Assembly (NCBI GenBank): GCA_002794735.1
Contig: NBAZ01000003.1
Location: forward strand, 806,001 to 870,000
DNA length: 64,000 bases
Origin: Pyrrhoderma lamaoense
Taxonomy: Eukaryota; Basidiomycota; Agaricomycetes; Hymenochaetales; Hymenochaetaceae
Reading direction: 5' to 3'
Part shown: positions 36,039 to 47,837 of the stretch, piece after piece
Position numbering within the stretch: the stretch's first letter is position 1
How the letters are laid out: each line of letters opens with the position of its first letter
Made by a program: the position numbers and the translations under genes
The notes under the pieces: model-generated
Databases searched by the model: none
What the model saw: the letters and a program-made list of their open reading frames with translations, nothing else
What the model was told of the DNA's origin: nothing

Positions 36039-39000
36039 ATGGCCCCTCGAAATCAGGCCACCGCGAACCCTTCGCTTCGAAACCGCAATCGTGTTACGAA
36101 CAAGACCCGCCTCAAGGTTATCAAGGAAAACATCGATGCCGATCCCTTTGTTTTGGATGAAGATGAGGAACGTGCTAGGGTCGTCTCAACCCATGGTGTC
36201 GATGCAGAGGATGCCAATGTATGTATCCAATTTTTTCCACAAATTATTCTTGCATCTTCGACGACGCAAAACGGCCTTGTTGGCCACTGAGACTTGGCGC
36301 AATCTGATTGGTCGCACCTTTTCTCAAAGTTTCCCACGGATATCCATGGATTGCTTACTAATATATAATCTTTTTATAGGAACACCATCTACAAGCTGTA
36401 CTATCTGCAGCCTCACATCGTGCTACAGCGCTTGCGCAAAAGGCGATTTCAACAAATGGCAGTAGATCCGATAAAACGAGTACAAGCACAACTCCTGCAG
36501 CTTTTATCCCCGTCCCTGATGCGACAGGGGTTGTGGAAAATGTTGATGAGCTCTATCCTTCCAATAAATGGAGAGATCCAGCGACATATGTCAAGTTCTC
36601 TTTGACCGTTGAAGAATCCACAACGAATGCGATCAACGATGGGTTTTCTTACTTCATGGATGAACGGGACGTTGAGTGGCTGGATAAGAATAACCAAGAA
36701 GCGCGAGGAGAAGGAACTAGTACTCAAGCATCCGCCGTTGCAACTACTACTCGAGGAAGTCGAAGTACAAAGGGGAAAGGAAAGGAACTCGAAACACCCT
36801 CCCCCATCCTTATGACTGAAGACGAGTTCGAGCTAGTTATGGGACTGTTTGAAAAGGTAACTCATGACAATACGCCTTTTCTTCATCTTGTACGTGTTTT
36901 CCCTGTTTATTCAAGGATACTATATTTACAAGTGTCATAGGCTTTTCAGCAACAACAAGCGAATAGTATACCACCTTCTCTGACTATCATGATATTTTCG
37001 CGAACGAACTGTCTATTTCTCACTTTGCTGGATATTCGCGATCACCTAGCCTTCCTTCTCCCCCAAATCTCTTACGGATTGCACGATTGGTGTATCCCTA
37101 TTGGAAAGAACGAAAGATTGATCGTGAAGGCAATCGAATCATACCCAGTCTAAACGTATGCATATTCTTTGCTAAATAACACCATTAATCTGACTCTTGC
37201 ATTTGTAGTTTGATGAATCTGACACAAAAAATGAGTCCTATATTTGTTTCCGGCGAAGAGATATCAAAGCAATCAGGAAGACGCGGACAGCTCAGGTCTC
37301 TTCTTCAGACAAGCTTTTACGTCTCAAGAGCGAGCTTGCGCAAGCTTTCCAATTAGCAGAGAATGTATTGACTCGGGAGGTTAATAAGAAAGAGGCTCAG
37401 AACGAAGCAAGAAATCTATGGGATAAACGTATGGCTCTCGTTGACTTGAAACGCAAATGTCCGTCCCTTGGTGGTCGTGAAGATGAGGAACTACTATTTG
37501 ACAAGGAAAGGGTCCCCCCTCCTCCAAAGAGGAGACCAAACGAGTCAGTCTCGTGTGTTACTTTCGGTCTGTCTTGTACAAGATGGCATTATACTGATTT
37601 ATATCTAGAATCACTTTACCTGGTGGCCGCCCTCGAGCCAAAGGAGATCCTTCTGCTTCTCCTACGCCTATTGAACCTATGACCCGACCGAAAGACAGAC
37701 TCGCAAGTATTCAACAAGCGATGAGGGTATATCTTGACAAGGCCAAGGAACTTGATATTGGATGGGATAACCAAATTGATGTATGTTCTTCATTGTCAAG
37801 TCATATCTGTTACGAGTCACTGAGATATATCATAGTCACCCTATCAACAGTTTCCTGTACCTCTTGCCGATAAAATTTTCAAGAATCTCCGTCCAGAATC
37901 TACCGAAGAGCGGCTTCGCAGGCCTCACTGCTTCCGTCTACGACGTGGTCGTGGTGGTAGATTGCACATTGACCGGCGTCTCCCTCCGTCTCCAAAGACT
38001 TTACTTCTTGGTCTTAGCACACTTAATATTGATCCGAAAAAGTCGACTAGTAATGGTAGAAGTAAGGACAAGGAAACATATGAGAGCTCTACCGAGAAAA
38101 AGGAGTCCATGTTAGAAAAAGATGGACAAATCAGATTGCAAGAGCGCTGGCGGTTTGATACTACAAGTGACATCACCGGGACTGAGGAAGAAGATAGAGT
38201 ACTGATTGATGACTTTGATGCAAAGTAAGTAAATCCGATCTCTTGTCGTTCGACATTAACATAGAACTTGTTTAGGCATGCTCGTATTCAATATCAACTT
38301 TTACATGACTACGGAGCACTCTTAACGGATACACGACTTTATATCTGTGATCCTAACACGGGTAACTACTCTTTCGTCAATCCACAGATGGTACACCAAG
38401 ACTCTCGCTCTCGACTCGAACCTGCTCTCCAACCACCTCGTCCCTGCCCGCCGTCCCAACCTACAGTTCAAACCCAAGTTCCCACTACACAACCAACTCC
38501 CGTAGCTATCTCAGCACCTCTCCAGTCCCCTGTGAAAATGATTACCCCGGCATCTACCAATCATACTCATACCCAGACCGTTGGTTCTCAGCGTTCTCCT
38601 ACTAGTTCGTCGCCTCAAGCAGCCACAATACAATCTTCCCCACAAGGAAGTGCAAATCATACGAGTCTCATGAATGGTGTACCAACTCAAACTAATAATA
38701 TCAATGGCAATAGCAACGGTGCTGCATCTATGCCTAATTCTACGGTGAATGGAGTTGGAGTTGGAAACGGGTCGGCTAATAACGGGATCTCGAATACGGT
38801 TCCGCTTGCAAATACTTCCACAAATCTAACACCGGCTCAAGTCACATTGATGCAGAAGAAGCAATACCATCAATCACTTAGGAATCAGGCTTATGCTCAG
38901 CAGGCACTCCTGAATAGTGTTGGAGATGTTAATGTGCTGACGGCAAACTTTGCTAATGGTGTAAACAATCCTTTGGTTCTATGAACCTGGCTTTGAAAAC

Positions 39001-39430
39001 CCCACAAAGACAGATACCATACTCAGTGCAGGTTCAGCGTACTCAGTCGGGACAGGGTATGAACGATATAAATGTAGATGCAGCAACACTACAGAATCTT
39101 CAGAATGTACAAGCTCAGCTACGTGCTGGAACATTGCCAAATATGCAGCAGTATCAATTATTACAAGCCTCTGCAATGAATGGTCATCATCATGGGCACT
39201 CCCCCTCTCGTAATGCTCACTCACCTCCAAATTCTTTTACCCATGCACATTCTCTTTCCCCGCATATGGGAGGTGGAAGTCCAGCGCAGGCGCATAGTCA
39301 AATATCACAATCACACATGTCACCAACGCGAAACATGCAAACTCCGGTACCACCTTCTCCCTCTCCGCTCCTCTCCCACCAACTTCCTAATTTAGTGGGC
39401 AATCTTTCCACACAGTCCCAAGGTTTTTAG
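36039..39430 (+). CDS. EPL1: Enhancer of polycomb-like protein 1 (NuA4 histone acetyltransferase subunit)
   Basis: Nuclear scaffold of the NuA4/Piccolo histone H4/H2A acetyltransferase, bridging Esa1 and Yng2 to nucleosomes. ATG 36039 starts MAPRNQATANPSLRNRNRVT, and the EPcA domain follows: ENIDADPFVLDEDEERARVV, VDELYPSNKWRDPATYVKFS, GFSYFMDERDVEWLDKNN, TEDEFELVMGLFEKVTHDNT and LARLVYPYWKERKIDREGNR, then ESYICFRRRDIKAIRKTRTA. The second part includes LADKIFKNLRPESTEERLRR and HARIQYQLLHDYGALLTDTR. A long Pro/Gln/Ser/His-rich tail ends NLSTQSQGF at 39430. About eight exons and about 1,000 aa, typical. Two bases are missing, near 36981 (SLT/DYHDIFANE) and near 38978 (NNPLV/MNLALK). Converges with TIM50. 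Confidence 0.92.
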
Positions 39431-39943
39431 TGTACTTCTTTCTCACCCACCCTCAGTCCTCTTTAGTCACGATGTGACGAATTAACTCTGAAATATACAT
39501 ATGATCTATGAGTTTCTGAATGTTTCGGAACTTAAAGCCCACCCCCCTTCTATCAATTAACACTATCACTTTGAACTCTCAAGTACGCATTTTGTTCATC
39601 AAATGCTTTTCTGCGTCGTTTGTATTACTTGCTACTTTTCTAATAACCTTTCACTTTCGTCATTATCCCTTTTTTACGTTGACGCAAATCATACTGATGA
39701 ATACGAATGCTTAAACTTCATTTTTTGATGTAAATTATCTGTTCTTTTCAAACTCAATAAGTATGTTTTTTGTTACATGTCTTTTTATATGTGTGAAGAG
39801 TGAGATTTGAGGTGCATCGTAATAGCTTAACGCAATGTTTAGAAATCTAATCAAGTTATGTGCAATTAGCGATGTACTAGAACTAAAACTATTTGGGAAG
39901 TACGCTAAGTAAGGTAGGGGAAGAGGAGATAGGCATATCCTCT
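39431..39943. terminator. Shared 3' region of convergent EPL1 and TIM50
   Basis: Pyrimidine-rich, AT-rich DNA of about 510 bp between the two stop codons. No coding sequence seen. It should contain both polyadenylation sites. Confidence 0.4.
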
Positions 39944-41705
39944 TTACTCGCTCTTTGCAGGCTGAGCGACTTGTGAAGCAGACGTCTGTTCTTGTCCTCC
40001 TTGACTAGGGGGAGGTGCGCCTCCAATACCAGACATTATTGAGAACAAGTTACCAGACATCTGAGCTGCAGCGGCCTTGCGATCCTCTTCAAGCAAGCGG
40101 TCAAATTCATGACGGTTAGCAGCGATGTAAGCTTGTTCTTCCCTGTACCGAGCCTGTGCCTCTTTTCGTTTTTGTTCGAGGTAAGTCAGTGGTTCCGGAG
40201 AGTTGTCCTAGTTAATTACAAACACGAAGCTATGATTAGCATCTCATATCAAAAGCGAACGGGAAGGCATCATCAATAAGGAAATGGGTACTTACGTTGC
40301 TCTGAGAAGCACCGAATAGACCACTGAGAGTAAGGCCTGACCCATGATTTGATTTGCCACTCTTTCTCCATTCTTCTATGAACCGTCGTTTCGATTCAGC
40401 CTCTTGTTTGCCATATTCGATAGGTATGTTTTTGCCTTCGTACGCCTTTATAACTGGACGCACATCCTTTGCTCCGTAGATAGCAATAGCTACAATTTTA
40501 AAGCTGAGGAGTCAGTGATAATTGTTCCAACCCTGAAGAAAAAGATACTTACATTCAAGGAACGGGATCATCGCAATTAGACCTCTGTCACCAGGATCAC
40601 CTTTCCACTTGGGTAGAACAATCGCATTTTCTGGCTGTAGAGCGACATGCTCTGGGTCGGTATCTATAATTATTACCTTTGAAAGATCACGGTTAAGATA
40701 GCTCAGATCCTTAACGATGGAACCGTTGACGGAACGAGTAGCTTCTCTGAATAGTTTATATGTAATGAAGAAGTTATAGGGGTCAAGCTTTTCAATAATG
40801 GGGAGAGCAGTCTGGTGGATTTTCAAAATTGTTAGTTAGCGAGTCCTGCGAAGTATAGGAATGGGACGCACGTAGTAGTTCTGGGTAGTGAAGATTACAA
40901 TCTCGTAGAATTGAGACAAATAAGCTAAAAAGTAGTCGACGCCAGGCCGCTTGGCCGTTCTCCAACCATTTTGACGCTTTAAGAAAGGCCAAGTTAGTGT
41001 AATATAGTATTGATAAGATAGAAAAGAACGTACATCCCAAGTAGAACAGACTAATAAGTCATCAATAGACAGTAGCAGTGTATATGGCTTTTGGAATGGG
41101 GGTACGGCAGGAGGTAGGAGTTCATCCCATGTTGGCTTGCTGAAATACTTGACACGAAGTGAGTTTCATGTAGAAGGACTAGCATCAACTAAAGGGCATA
41201 CATCAAACATGCTACTAAAGCGCTTTTTGGTGCGATCCAGTCGTGTAGACGGTGCATCCTCTATTTTCTAAAAGGCGGTATTAGATTTGAGCCCAGACGT
41301 TATTTCAGGCATAACTACCATCTTCTTATCCTTAAGCTCCTCTTCAGTCCATTCTCGCCCAAGATATACAGTTCCTGCAAGTAAGCCAATACCAAGTACA
41401 GCAAAAGTGGCCCGTCCCATAGCTTTTCTCCGTCGCTCGATACTTGACAACGAATCCTTTGATGAACGAGCCCCAGTACGTCGCGTCGCTTCTTCGTCCT
41501 GCTCGGATACCGGCGAGAAGTCTAAGCTCAGTGACGTCGGTGATGGAGGAACTTCAGCATCTGGTTTTCCAGAAGAAGGAGCGTTTGAGGAGCCCGTTGT
41601 CGAACCCGGGTCAGAAGAGAGAGATCTGTTGGTTAAATAACGAGCATGGTAAGGAACGGAACGGCGTAGAGAAGGACCAGCTCGAGCAAGAAGTAGGGAT
41701 TGCAT
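39944..41705 (-). CDS. TIM50: TIM50, mitochondrial presequence translocase receptor subunit
   Basis: Inner-membrane receptor of the TIM23 complex that hands preproteins from TOM to TIM23. The ATG at 41705 opens an amphipathic basic presequence ([20 protein letters not shown]), then a Ser/Pro-rich stretch and one membrane span at about residues 97-116 ([20 protein letters not shown]). The intermembrane-space FCP1/NIF-like domain reads [79 protein letters not shown] and [20 protein letters not shown], then [20 protein letters not shown]. The catalytic DxDxT of phosphatases is degenerate (IDDLLV), as in known Tim50 proteins. The tail ends [11 protein letters not shown]. About seven exons; no frame break seen. 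Confidence 0.95.
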
Positions 41706-42850
41706 TGCAGCTACCCAATTATACGCCTATGACGATGGCGGGAACAAAAGATGTAAGCTCGATGGCTTTTAGGACTAAAGAGATATTTTCGACGGGTCAC
41801 GCGTGACACCGCCTTTCTTGTGCGATTTACATACCGAACTATGAAGATTCATCACTCTAGATTGTTCTATAAATTCAAACTTGTCTTTCTGTGGAGATGC
41901 TCAAGGCTTACTCAAAGCTGACCGTATGATGAGCTTGTTCTTTGTCTGACTCTACTCTGCTTCCTAGCCTCTGGGGCATGCTTATACATTGTGTGTGTCA
42001 TGTTGATATGTTGATACGAAAATTGGACAAGATTATACAACAGTGACGGCACATTACTCGGGGTGAATCAATCTTCTTCTTTGTTGTATATCCCACCCCT
42101 ACAACAAATGAACCGTCTCGCTAGTTCTTTGATATCCGTTTCTGGTCAGGTATATGATTTCATATTTAGCTTATGTATTGTAGTGTACACATCTACTAAC
42201 TACTAGTACTGTCTGCTACCACCTCGCGCCCACTACCTAGTAATGCTCACATCGAATTTTTCTGCTTAACTAGATAATCAATATATATCAAAAAATTTTA
42301 TACACTATCTTTACATACTACTTCTGAAAGCTGGCTAATTTTTATCATGGTAGCCTTATTATAAAGTGTCGAAAAAAATGTTTTTTTTCTTGTAAAATAG
42401 AATGTTGATCAATTTCCTTAAATGTATCATGTTAACAGTTACTCGAAAAATCCAATATACCACATCGTTTTGTGCGTACTTTTTTCTGAAAATTTGATTA
42501 AAAAACCCTACTAATTTTTATATATGAGTATTTTCTGTGTCTTAGATTATTTTTCTATCAAGTTTTTTTTATGTTTCTAACAAGTGTAAAAAATATGGTG
42601 TCAGAATAGATATCTTTTCTTTTTGATTTCCCACGCACTGAGCATTACCTAGTGATCTCATATATGGATATCTTCATCTTGTTTGCTAAAAATAAAATAA
42701 TACACATTGTTATTACTTCAAGAAAATCATACAAATATTATCAAGAACCTTAACTTCAGGCAAGTATTCTTTTTGTGATTAAAGTATGTGTTTCACAAAT
42801 GTAATCGTACAAAAAAGCTTAACACGTGCATTACTGGGTGAGAGACAGTA
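41706..42850. other. TIM50 promoter and AT-rich intergenic DNA
   Basis: A perfect 12-bp palindrome GTCACGCGTGAC (41796-41807) lies about 90 bp before the TIM50 start. From about 42280 to 42800 the DNA is very AT-rich with poly-T tracts and contains no recognisable gene. Confidence 0.45.
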
Positions 42851-44060
42851 TTACTCATCGTGTTTATCTTTTTTATGCCTATTAAGAGCGGATGGTGACT
42901 GAAAAATCTTGTTGCATACGTTATTTGCGTCACATTTAAAACCGTCTGGGTTATAATTTTTGCCATCGTGTTCATCTTTATAATGCTTCCTGAGACCTTT
43001 ATCTGAGCAAAATACTTTCCTCCCCTCAGGTTTACTTTCGCATTCTATCTCATGACAAGTAAATTTCGCACGTTGCCTAGCATGTTCCTCTTTCAAGTAT
43101 CTTTTGTGGAATGCAAGTCGACAGTATTCACAGGAACCAAACTCAGGGTCTTCATGCCTCTTCATGTGATCAACGAGATCTGATTTCAAAACGAACGTAT
43201 GCTCGCAACCTTGTTTTTCACATTTATGTTGGCCTATATATCTAAACTTAACCCTTTGATGTGCTTGGTTGTGATGACGATTTTTCAGAAGAGTTGTATT
43301 ACAAAAAATCTCTCCGTCCTCGGCTGATTTACAACCAGGAACTTGACATTTAACATTCCCTCTTCACGCCGAATCTTGTGTCGGCCTATTTCAGATGAGC
43401 TTATAAAGTCTTGACCACAATGTTCACAAGTCTGTTTGATCTTATTCCTTCGTTTTGTGGCTTGGACTACTGTATCTCTACCTGTATCTTCGGTCGACGC
43501 TGCAGCCATTCTTTCATCCTTTGGAGCAATATTTATCAATTAGAATGTCCTGAACCTTGTCTAGTCTGTGTCGCTGTCAGTCTGGGAGATGGTACTGTCG
43601 CGGAAGTACCTGTAGAAGACTTCAGTCTCTTGTTATTATTGTCGGCATCACGGTGCTCAGGATCATTGGGTACTCTTTTCATCTGTTCTTTGACACCTTT
43701 GCCAGAGCTGTGGTCTTCCAGCTTCCGTACTATCTTTGGTCCTGGCAAAGCCCCCCCTTTAACTCGGATAGGGACCTCTGCGATGACCTATCATGCGATG
43801 CAGACCCTGAGCTTGAGCTACTGATGTTCTTTCCCGCCGATAACGCACTTATCCTTGATTTTTGTATATTCTGTGCCCTATCTGAGCCCTGTCTTCCTGT
43901 TTCTGCCACTTTGGTAGGCTCTGAGCTAGTATGTTCTGCTTCTTAAGCAGAGATTTAGACTGCTGGTGAGTTTGGGCTGTCGTGCTTACTGTTGAGGATG
44001 CATGTTCGATCTGTGCATGTCCATGCGCTTGTGTCTTCTGCTCTTGTCGAGATTCTTCAT
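42851..44060 (-). CDS. C2H2 zinc-finger protein, frame broken in several places
   Basis: Likely nuclear DNA- or RNA-binding protein. Fingers can be read across shifts: TCEHCGQDFISSSEIGRHK; then VKCQVPGCKSAEDGEIFCN with LLKNRHHNQAHQ; then HKCEKQGCEHTFVLKSDLVD with HMKRH; then SCEYCRLAFHKRYLKEEH; a longer TCHEIECESKPEGRKVFCS with DKGLRKHYKDEH; and FKCDANNVCNKIFQSPSALN with RHKKDKHDE at the end. Several fingers carry insertions between the Cys pair and the His pair. Upstream is a Ser/Lys-rich region (EHTSSEPTKVAETGRQGSDR, RISALSAGKNISSSSSGSA). One base appears missing in the C7 run at 43751-43757 and another near 43360; a 77-nt intron (donor near 43590, acceptor CCAAAG near 43516) may join the two halves. 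Start 44060 is tentative. Confidence 0.65.
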
Positions 44061-44418
44061 TTTGATGGGTTTAGAAGGCTTTCTATATCCATTATTACTC
44101 TTCTACTTCTAAACTTTATGTATATGCCTCTTTGAACCGAAGATTCTGATGTCTATGAGTCTTGAGAGTCCGAGAGATATATCACTTTGAGATATATTTG
44201 TACTTGTGTATTTTACTCTGCGAACTAAATTGGCAACCCTCTATATAATCTAACTTTGTTATCAGCCTATATTCGCATTTTTGTGTGTTAATTTAACCTT
44301 TTTTATTGTCACAAGGAGAAATTCATTCTAATTTGCTTTGTATGGGTATGGCAAACTCAAGATTCCATATATGATTGAAGGCGAAGAACGGTACTAGTTG
44401 AAGAGCAAAGTAAAATTT

Positions 44419-44883
44419 TTATAATGATTTGTTCTTTTCGAGCCTCATCTTTGCATATGCTTTTACAGTTTGTGAGTTTCCATCGACGTCCGTAAAGGCC
44501 TGTGGAGTCCCATATATTTGTGAATAAACAGTACACAGATCTCCTGTTTAAAAGGCTTGGAAAAGAGTAAAGTACGAACAACACTATTTTTTGTACCCAA
44601 CATTGGAGTTGTGGTATGATAGAATCAGACGATATTGATGCATACTTACATCTCGTACACCTAGTTTCTGGTAAAGATGTTCGAAGGTTATAATTTCACA
44701 ACCTCCAACGGACAGAACTTTCCGGTATATTGTGACTGAATTCTCAAATTAGTTCACCAACACTCCTCGGTGCAGTCCAGGTTCTGTGTTATGTGGAGTT
44801 GGTTGGACTTTATTATATGTAACGAAAATTTGACCGAGGGGAAAATATGACAGTCCGAAGAAGGAATTAGTCGAAGTTTGCAT
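44419..44883 (-). CDS. Small unknown protein, three exons
   Basis: Not recognised. ATG 44883 reads MQTSTNSFFGLSYFPLGQIF and VTYNKVQPTPHNTEPGLHRG. After an intron ending at CAG near 44738 comes VTIYRKVLSVGGCEIITFEH and LYQKLGVRD, then a donor GTAAGT. The last exon reads GDLCTVYSQIYGTPQAFTDV and DGNSQTVKAYAKMRLEKNKS, stop 44419. About 115 residues, compositionally ordinary. The last splice is off by one base, as in other genes of this window. No signal peptide or known domain. Confidence 0.45.
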
Positions 44884-45384
44884 TTCCTCCCCTTTACTTC
44901 TTGCATATGTTGGCTTTCACCTGTGATCGAACTATCGCTCAGCGGCGTGTATGATTTCTATATTAGGGAGCTAGTACGAGCGCATATCATATTAGTTAAA
45001 TGAGAAGCCAGACACTGAGGCATTCAGAACTGTGAAAATTACATTCCGTGAGTGATGATGTGCTTTTCCTGGGAGCTTCCTTGATACATTTGACTCTATT
45101 TAGCTGTTATATCCAAACTAACAAATAACTTTTTTCACTTTACAATATGTCGGTTCGATTTTTCGTGCTTTTGGTTCTTGTTTACTATATAATAAGTCCG
45201 GAAAGCGTGATTCGGAAGGTTCAGTATCTCTATCAGCCAATTGCGCTTTTCATCCATTATCAGCTGATTTTCCGACAAGCATCTACTGTCCCTTTACAAT
45301 ATTAGTACATGTATAAGCTTATAGCAGCCATATCTTCTCAGAGAGTTCTAGACATCGAGTGATTATAGTTGAAAAATGATAATT
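44884..45384. other. Intergenic upstream of tRNA-Gly
   Basis: No gene seen. It separates the small unknown gene (-) from the tRNA (+). Confidence 0.4.
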
Positions 45385-45456
45385 ACGTCGTTGGTGAAAC
45401 GGTTATCATGCTTGCCTTCCAAGCAAGCAGCGGGGGTTCGACTCCCCCACGACGTA
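45385..45456 (+). tRNA. tRNA-Gly (anticodon UCC)
   Basis: A complete cloverleaf with no intron. The acceptor stem ACGTCGT pairs perfectly with ACGACGT. The anticodon stem is GCTTGC/GCAAGC with loop CTTCCAA, giving anticodon TCC. The T arm is GGGGG-TTCGACT-CCCCC, and the discriminator base is A at 45456. It reads GGA codons. Confidence 0.96.
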
Positions 45457-45820
45457 AAATTAAGCTTACTGGATTTTTTATTTCTAGTCCGGAGATAATA
45501 ATTCAGACCCATTAGTATACCTCTAGACCTACATGTATGAAACTCTTGTTCAGTCTGCCCTTAACATGATAATCTATTCTTCTCGTGTCTTGATATGCGA
45601 TAGTTAAAGCTTAGTGCTGCGTTAGAATGACAGCGTTTTGAAAGTCTGAAATTATACTGTGCTTATCCCACCATTGACAATTCAGTCCTGAATAAGCATG
45701 GACTTGTAAAATTTTGACTCAAGAAGTGCCAGCATACTGTTCTTCTGCTTATGCTCATCAAGTGATACATGTGTTTCTAACTGTAATCAGAAACCGGGTA
45801 CTACTCTTCAGACAGATCAT

Positions 45821-46177
45821 TCATTTCAACGACCCTGTCTGGCCTTCCCACTGTGCTATAGCTATAATGCCTGATGTATATATCGCTAGATCTCCAGCGG
45901 ATACGATCAACGAAGATAATTCCGCACACTCGTAGAATATACCCTTGTTACGAGATGCATCTACTTCTGGTTCGTATAACTCTTTAACATGCGGATGGGT
46001 TACTCCACTTGAATTAGTTATAAAGCTCGTGGCATACTCGAGTTTGTTAAGGATCTGTACAGTTTTGAGAAGAATGAATTCTTCAACCTCAACAGCAATG
46101 TTATAAACATTCCGACTAACGAGGCAATCACATAATTTCCTTGTATCCCTGGGATTCCTTTTCTCCAGGTTAACCAT
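45821..46177 (-). CDS. Possible unknown protein
   Basis: A single open frame of about 118 codons from ATG 46177: MVNLEKRNPRDTRKLCDCLV, VYNIAVEVEEFILLKTVQIL, VKELYEPEVDASRNKGIFYE and LIVSAGDLAIYTSGIIAIAQ. It remains open further upstream (LITTLYTWLSIDLYVEINEY), so a 5' exon may exist. The composition is protein-like and acidic, but there is no recognised domain and no independent splice support. Confidence 0.35.
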   Translation of the reverse strand: MVNLEKRNPRDTRKLCDCLVSRNVYNIAVEVEEFILLKTVQILNKLEYATSFITNSSGVTHPHVKELYEPEVDASRNKGIFYECAELSSLIVSAGDLAIYTSGIIAIAQWEGQTGSLK

Positions 46178-46378
46178 CTCATATTCATTTATTTCTACGT
46201 ATAGATCAATAGACAACCACGTATATAATGTCGTGATTAGAATCTAAATATCTATTACTATTGATTTTCTGCTGCACAAATGTTTGTGCATGACCGAGTT
46301 GATACCGCAGGCTAGGAATACATTAATAGATATTTTTTGAAGAGTTTATCATGGTTGTATCTAATATTGAAGTTCCTA

Positions 46379-47837
46379 TTAGTCGTTCTTTTTATCTGAA
46401 GACTTGGTACTACTGGAAGGCGAGTTCTTCAACTTTTCTTCCTCTTTCTTCAAAGAAGCCTCGTAGTACTCCCATACAAAGCGACCAAGTTCTTCTCCTC
46501 CGTATTCTCCGTCATCTGTCCGTTTATCATCATTTTCAATTTTTTCTTCGAGTTTTTGTTCTTTAGGGGCTGGTATCCGGTTTGAGAGGTTGACCTTGAC
46601 TACGGAGCAGTCTGAGTAGAGAGCACCCGGTTTCAATATTTCTTCAGATTCAATGCCCGATGACGATTGTGACTCAGCCTCCTTTGTCATGGTTGCGAAC
46701 TTGAAGGGAGTTGGCAAGAAGAGAGCATGCAAAATCGACTGAATAGCATGAGAGGGAGACTTGGCAAATACAAGTAGTATAGGCAGTATAAGTATATACC
46801 TGTAAACCAAAGAGCAAAGTTGATGATAGTAAATTGATGTGCAGAAAATACGAATCCTTACAGTAGAAATCCAATCCATGAGAAATCGGATCGCTTGAAG
46901 TCAGCTCGGAGAATTGGAGCTACAATATCGTGTCTGCTAAAGCCTGGAGAGACAGATATCGCTACTATATTAGATTTTTGGACTCTTGTACTTGCAGCAG
47001 AGGCGGAAGCACTATCTGGGTCGGGAGCAGGGGCCTGTGGGAGCGCGTCAAAGACACGTTGTAAGTGACGTGTCAATACCACTGTTCGTAATGCTCTATA
47101 TCCTTCGCGAAGTAATTGTGAGCTTTGTTGATAGGAGGATTTGGAAAATGTGGTACTGCAGCGGCGTAGAATGGGTTCACAAGGGTGATGATCCGAATGT
47201 CACGCTCAGCAGGGGCAACGAGTAATGTAGGAAGGAGAAGTGTTGTCATAAGAAAAGTACAGTTACTCGATAGAGAACGTTCTTTTTCATATTCTTCCCT
47301 TTCTTCTTGCGATAAACGTCCAAAGAAAGGTCCAATATGTGAATACTCATGCGCAAAGATGATCGCGTCGAGACGATGCTCCTTTCCTGTCAGAAACTTG
47401 TTACAGAAGTTTCGTGAGGATTCTATTGAGTTAGTGTCACACTGCTCTACGAATATCTTCTCATTTTTGGTTGTTTCTCGCAGTGCTTCAATAATAAGGG
47501 TGACTTCAGGTGCATCTACTGAAAGGTTCGTGAGAGCGATGACGTGTGCTCCTCTTCGAGCTAGCGCTTCTAATAGAGTCGAGCCTAGAGGTGTAAAACT
47601 GCCCTACCGTATATGCACCATGCGATAGTCAATGGTTAACGAAAGAACATAAATCGGATATGGATATCTTACCGTCAGTAAAACAACCCGGCCATGAAGG
47701 TCGCGTTCTCTATTTGTGGAGCGGCCAATAGAATAGGCTCGCAGCGCAAGAACAGCGATTATTGATAAGGTGATATGTACTATATATCGCGAGGGATAAT
47801 ATTTAGTTACAAGAGAAGCGAGGATAGGTAAAGGCAT
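46379..47837 (-). CDS. Short-chain dehydrogenase/reductase-like membrane protein, probably inactive
   Basis: NAD(P)-binding Rossmann-fold protein. ATG 47837 gives MPLPILASLVTKYYPSRYIV and a membrane helix (VHITLSIIAVLALRAYSIG), then the first beta strand GRVVLL and, across an intron, the dinucleotide loop TGSFTPLGSTLLEALARRGA. HRLDAIIFAHEYSHIGPFFG corresponds to the central NAG region. The later strand reads RDIRIITLVNPFYAAAVPHF. At the catalytic position the protein reads YFAKGYRALRTVVLTRHLQR: the expected YxxxK lysine is absent. The C-terminus has a second hydrophobic stretch (YILILPILLVFAKSPSH) and an acidic, Lys/Glu-rich tail ending KSSDKKND. About 430 aa. Two membrane segments suggest ER or mitochondrial location. 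Fold call strong, substrate unknown. Confidence 0.78.

Noticed and set aside
43411..43946. Open frames of 130 codons on (+)
   Set aside because: Antisense to the zinc-finger gene's Ser-rich region; no splice signals or domains.
47185..47628. 147-codon open frame on (+)
   Set aside because: Antisense to the Rossmann-fold exons of the dehydrogenase-like gene.
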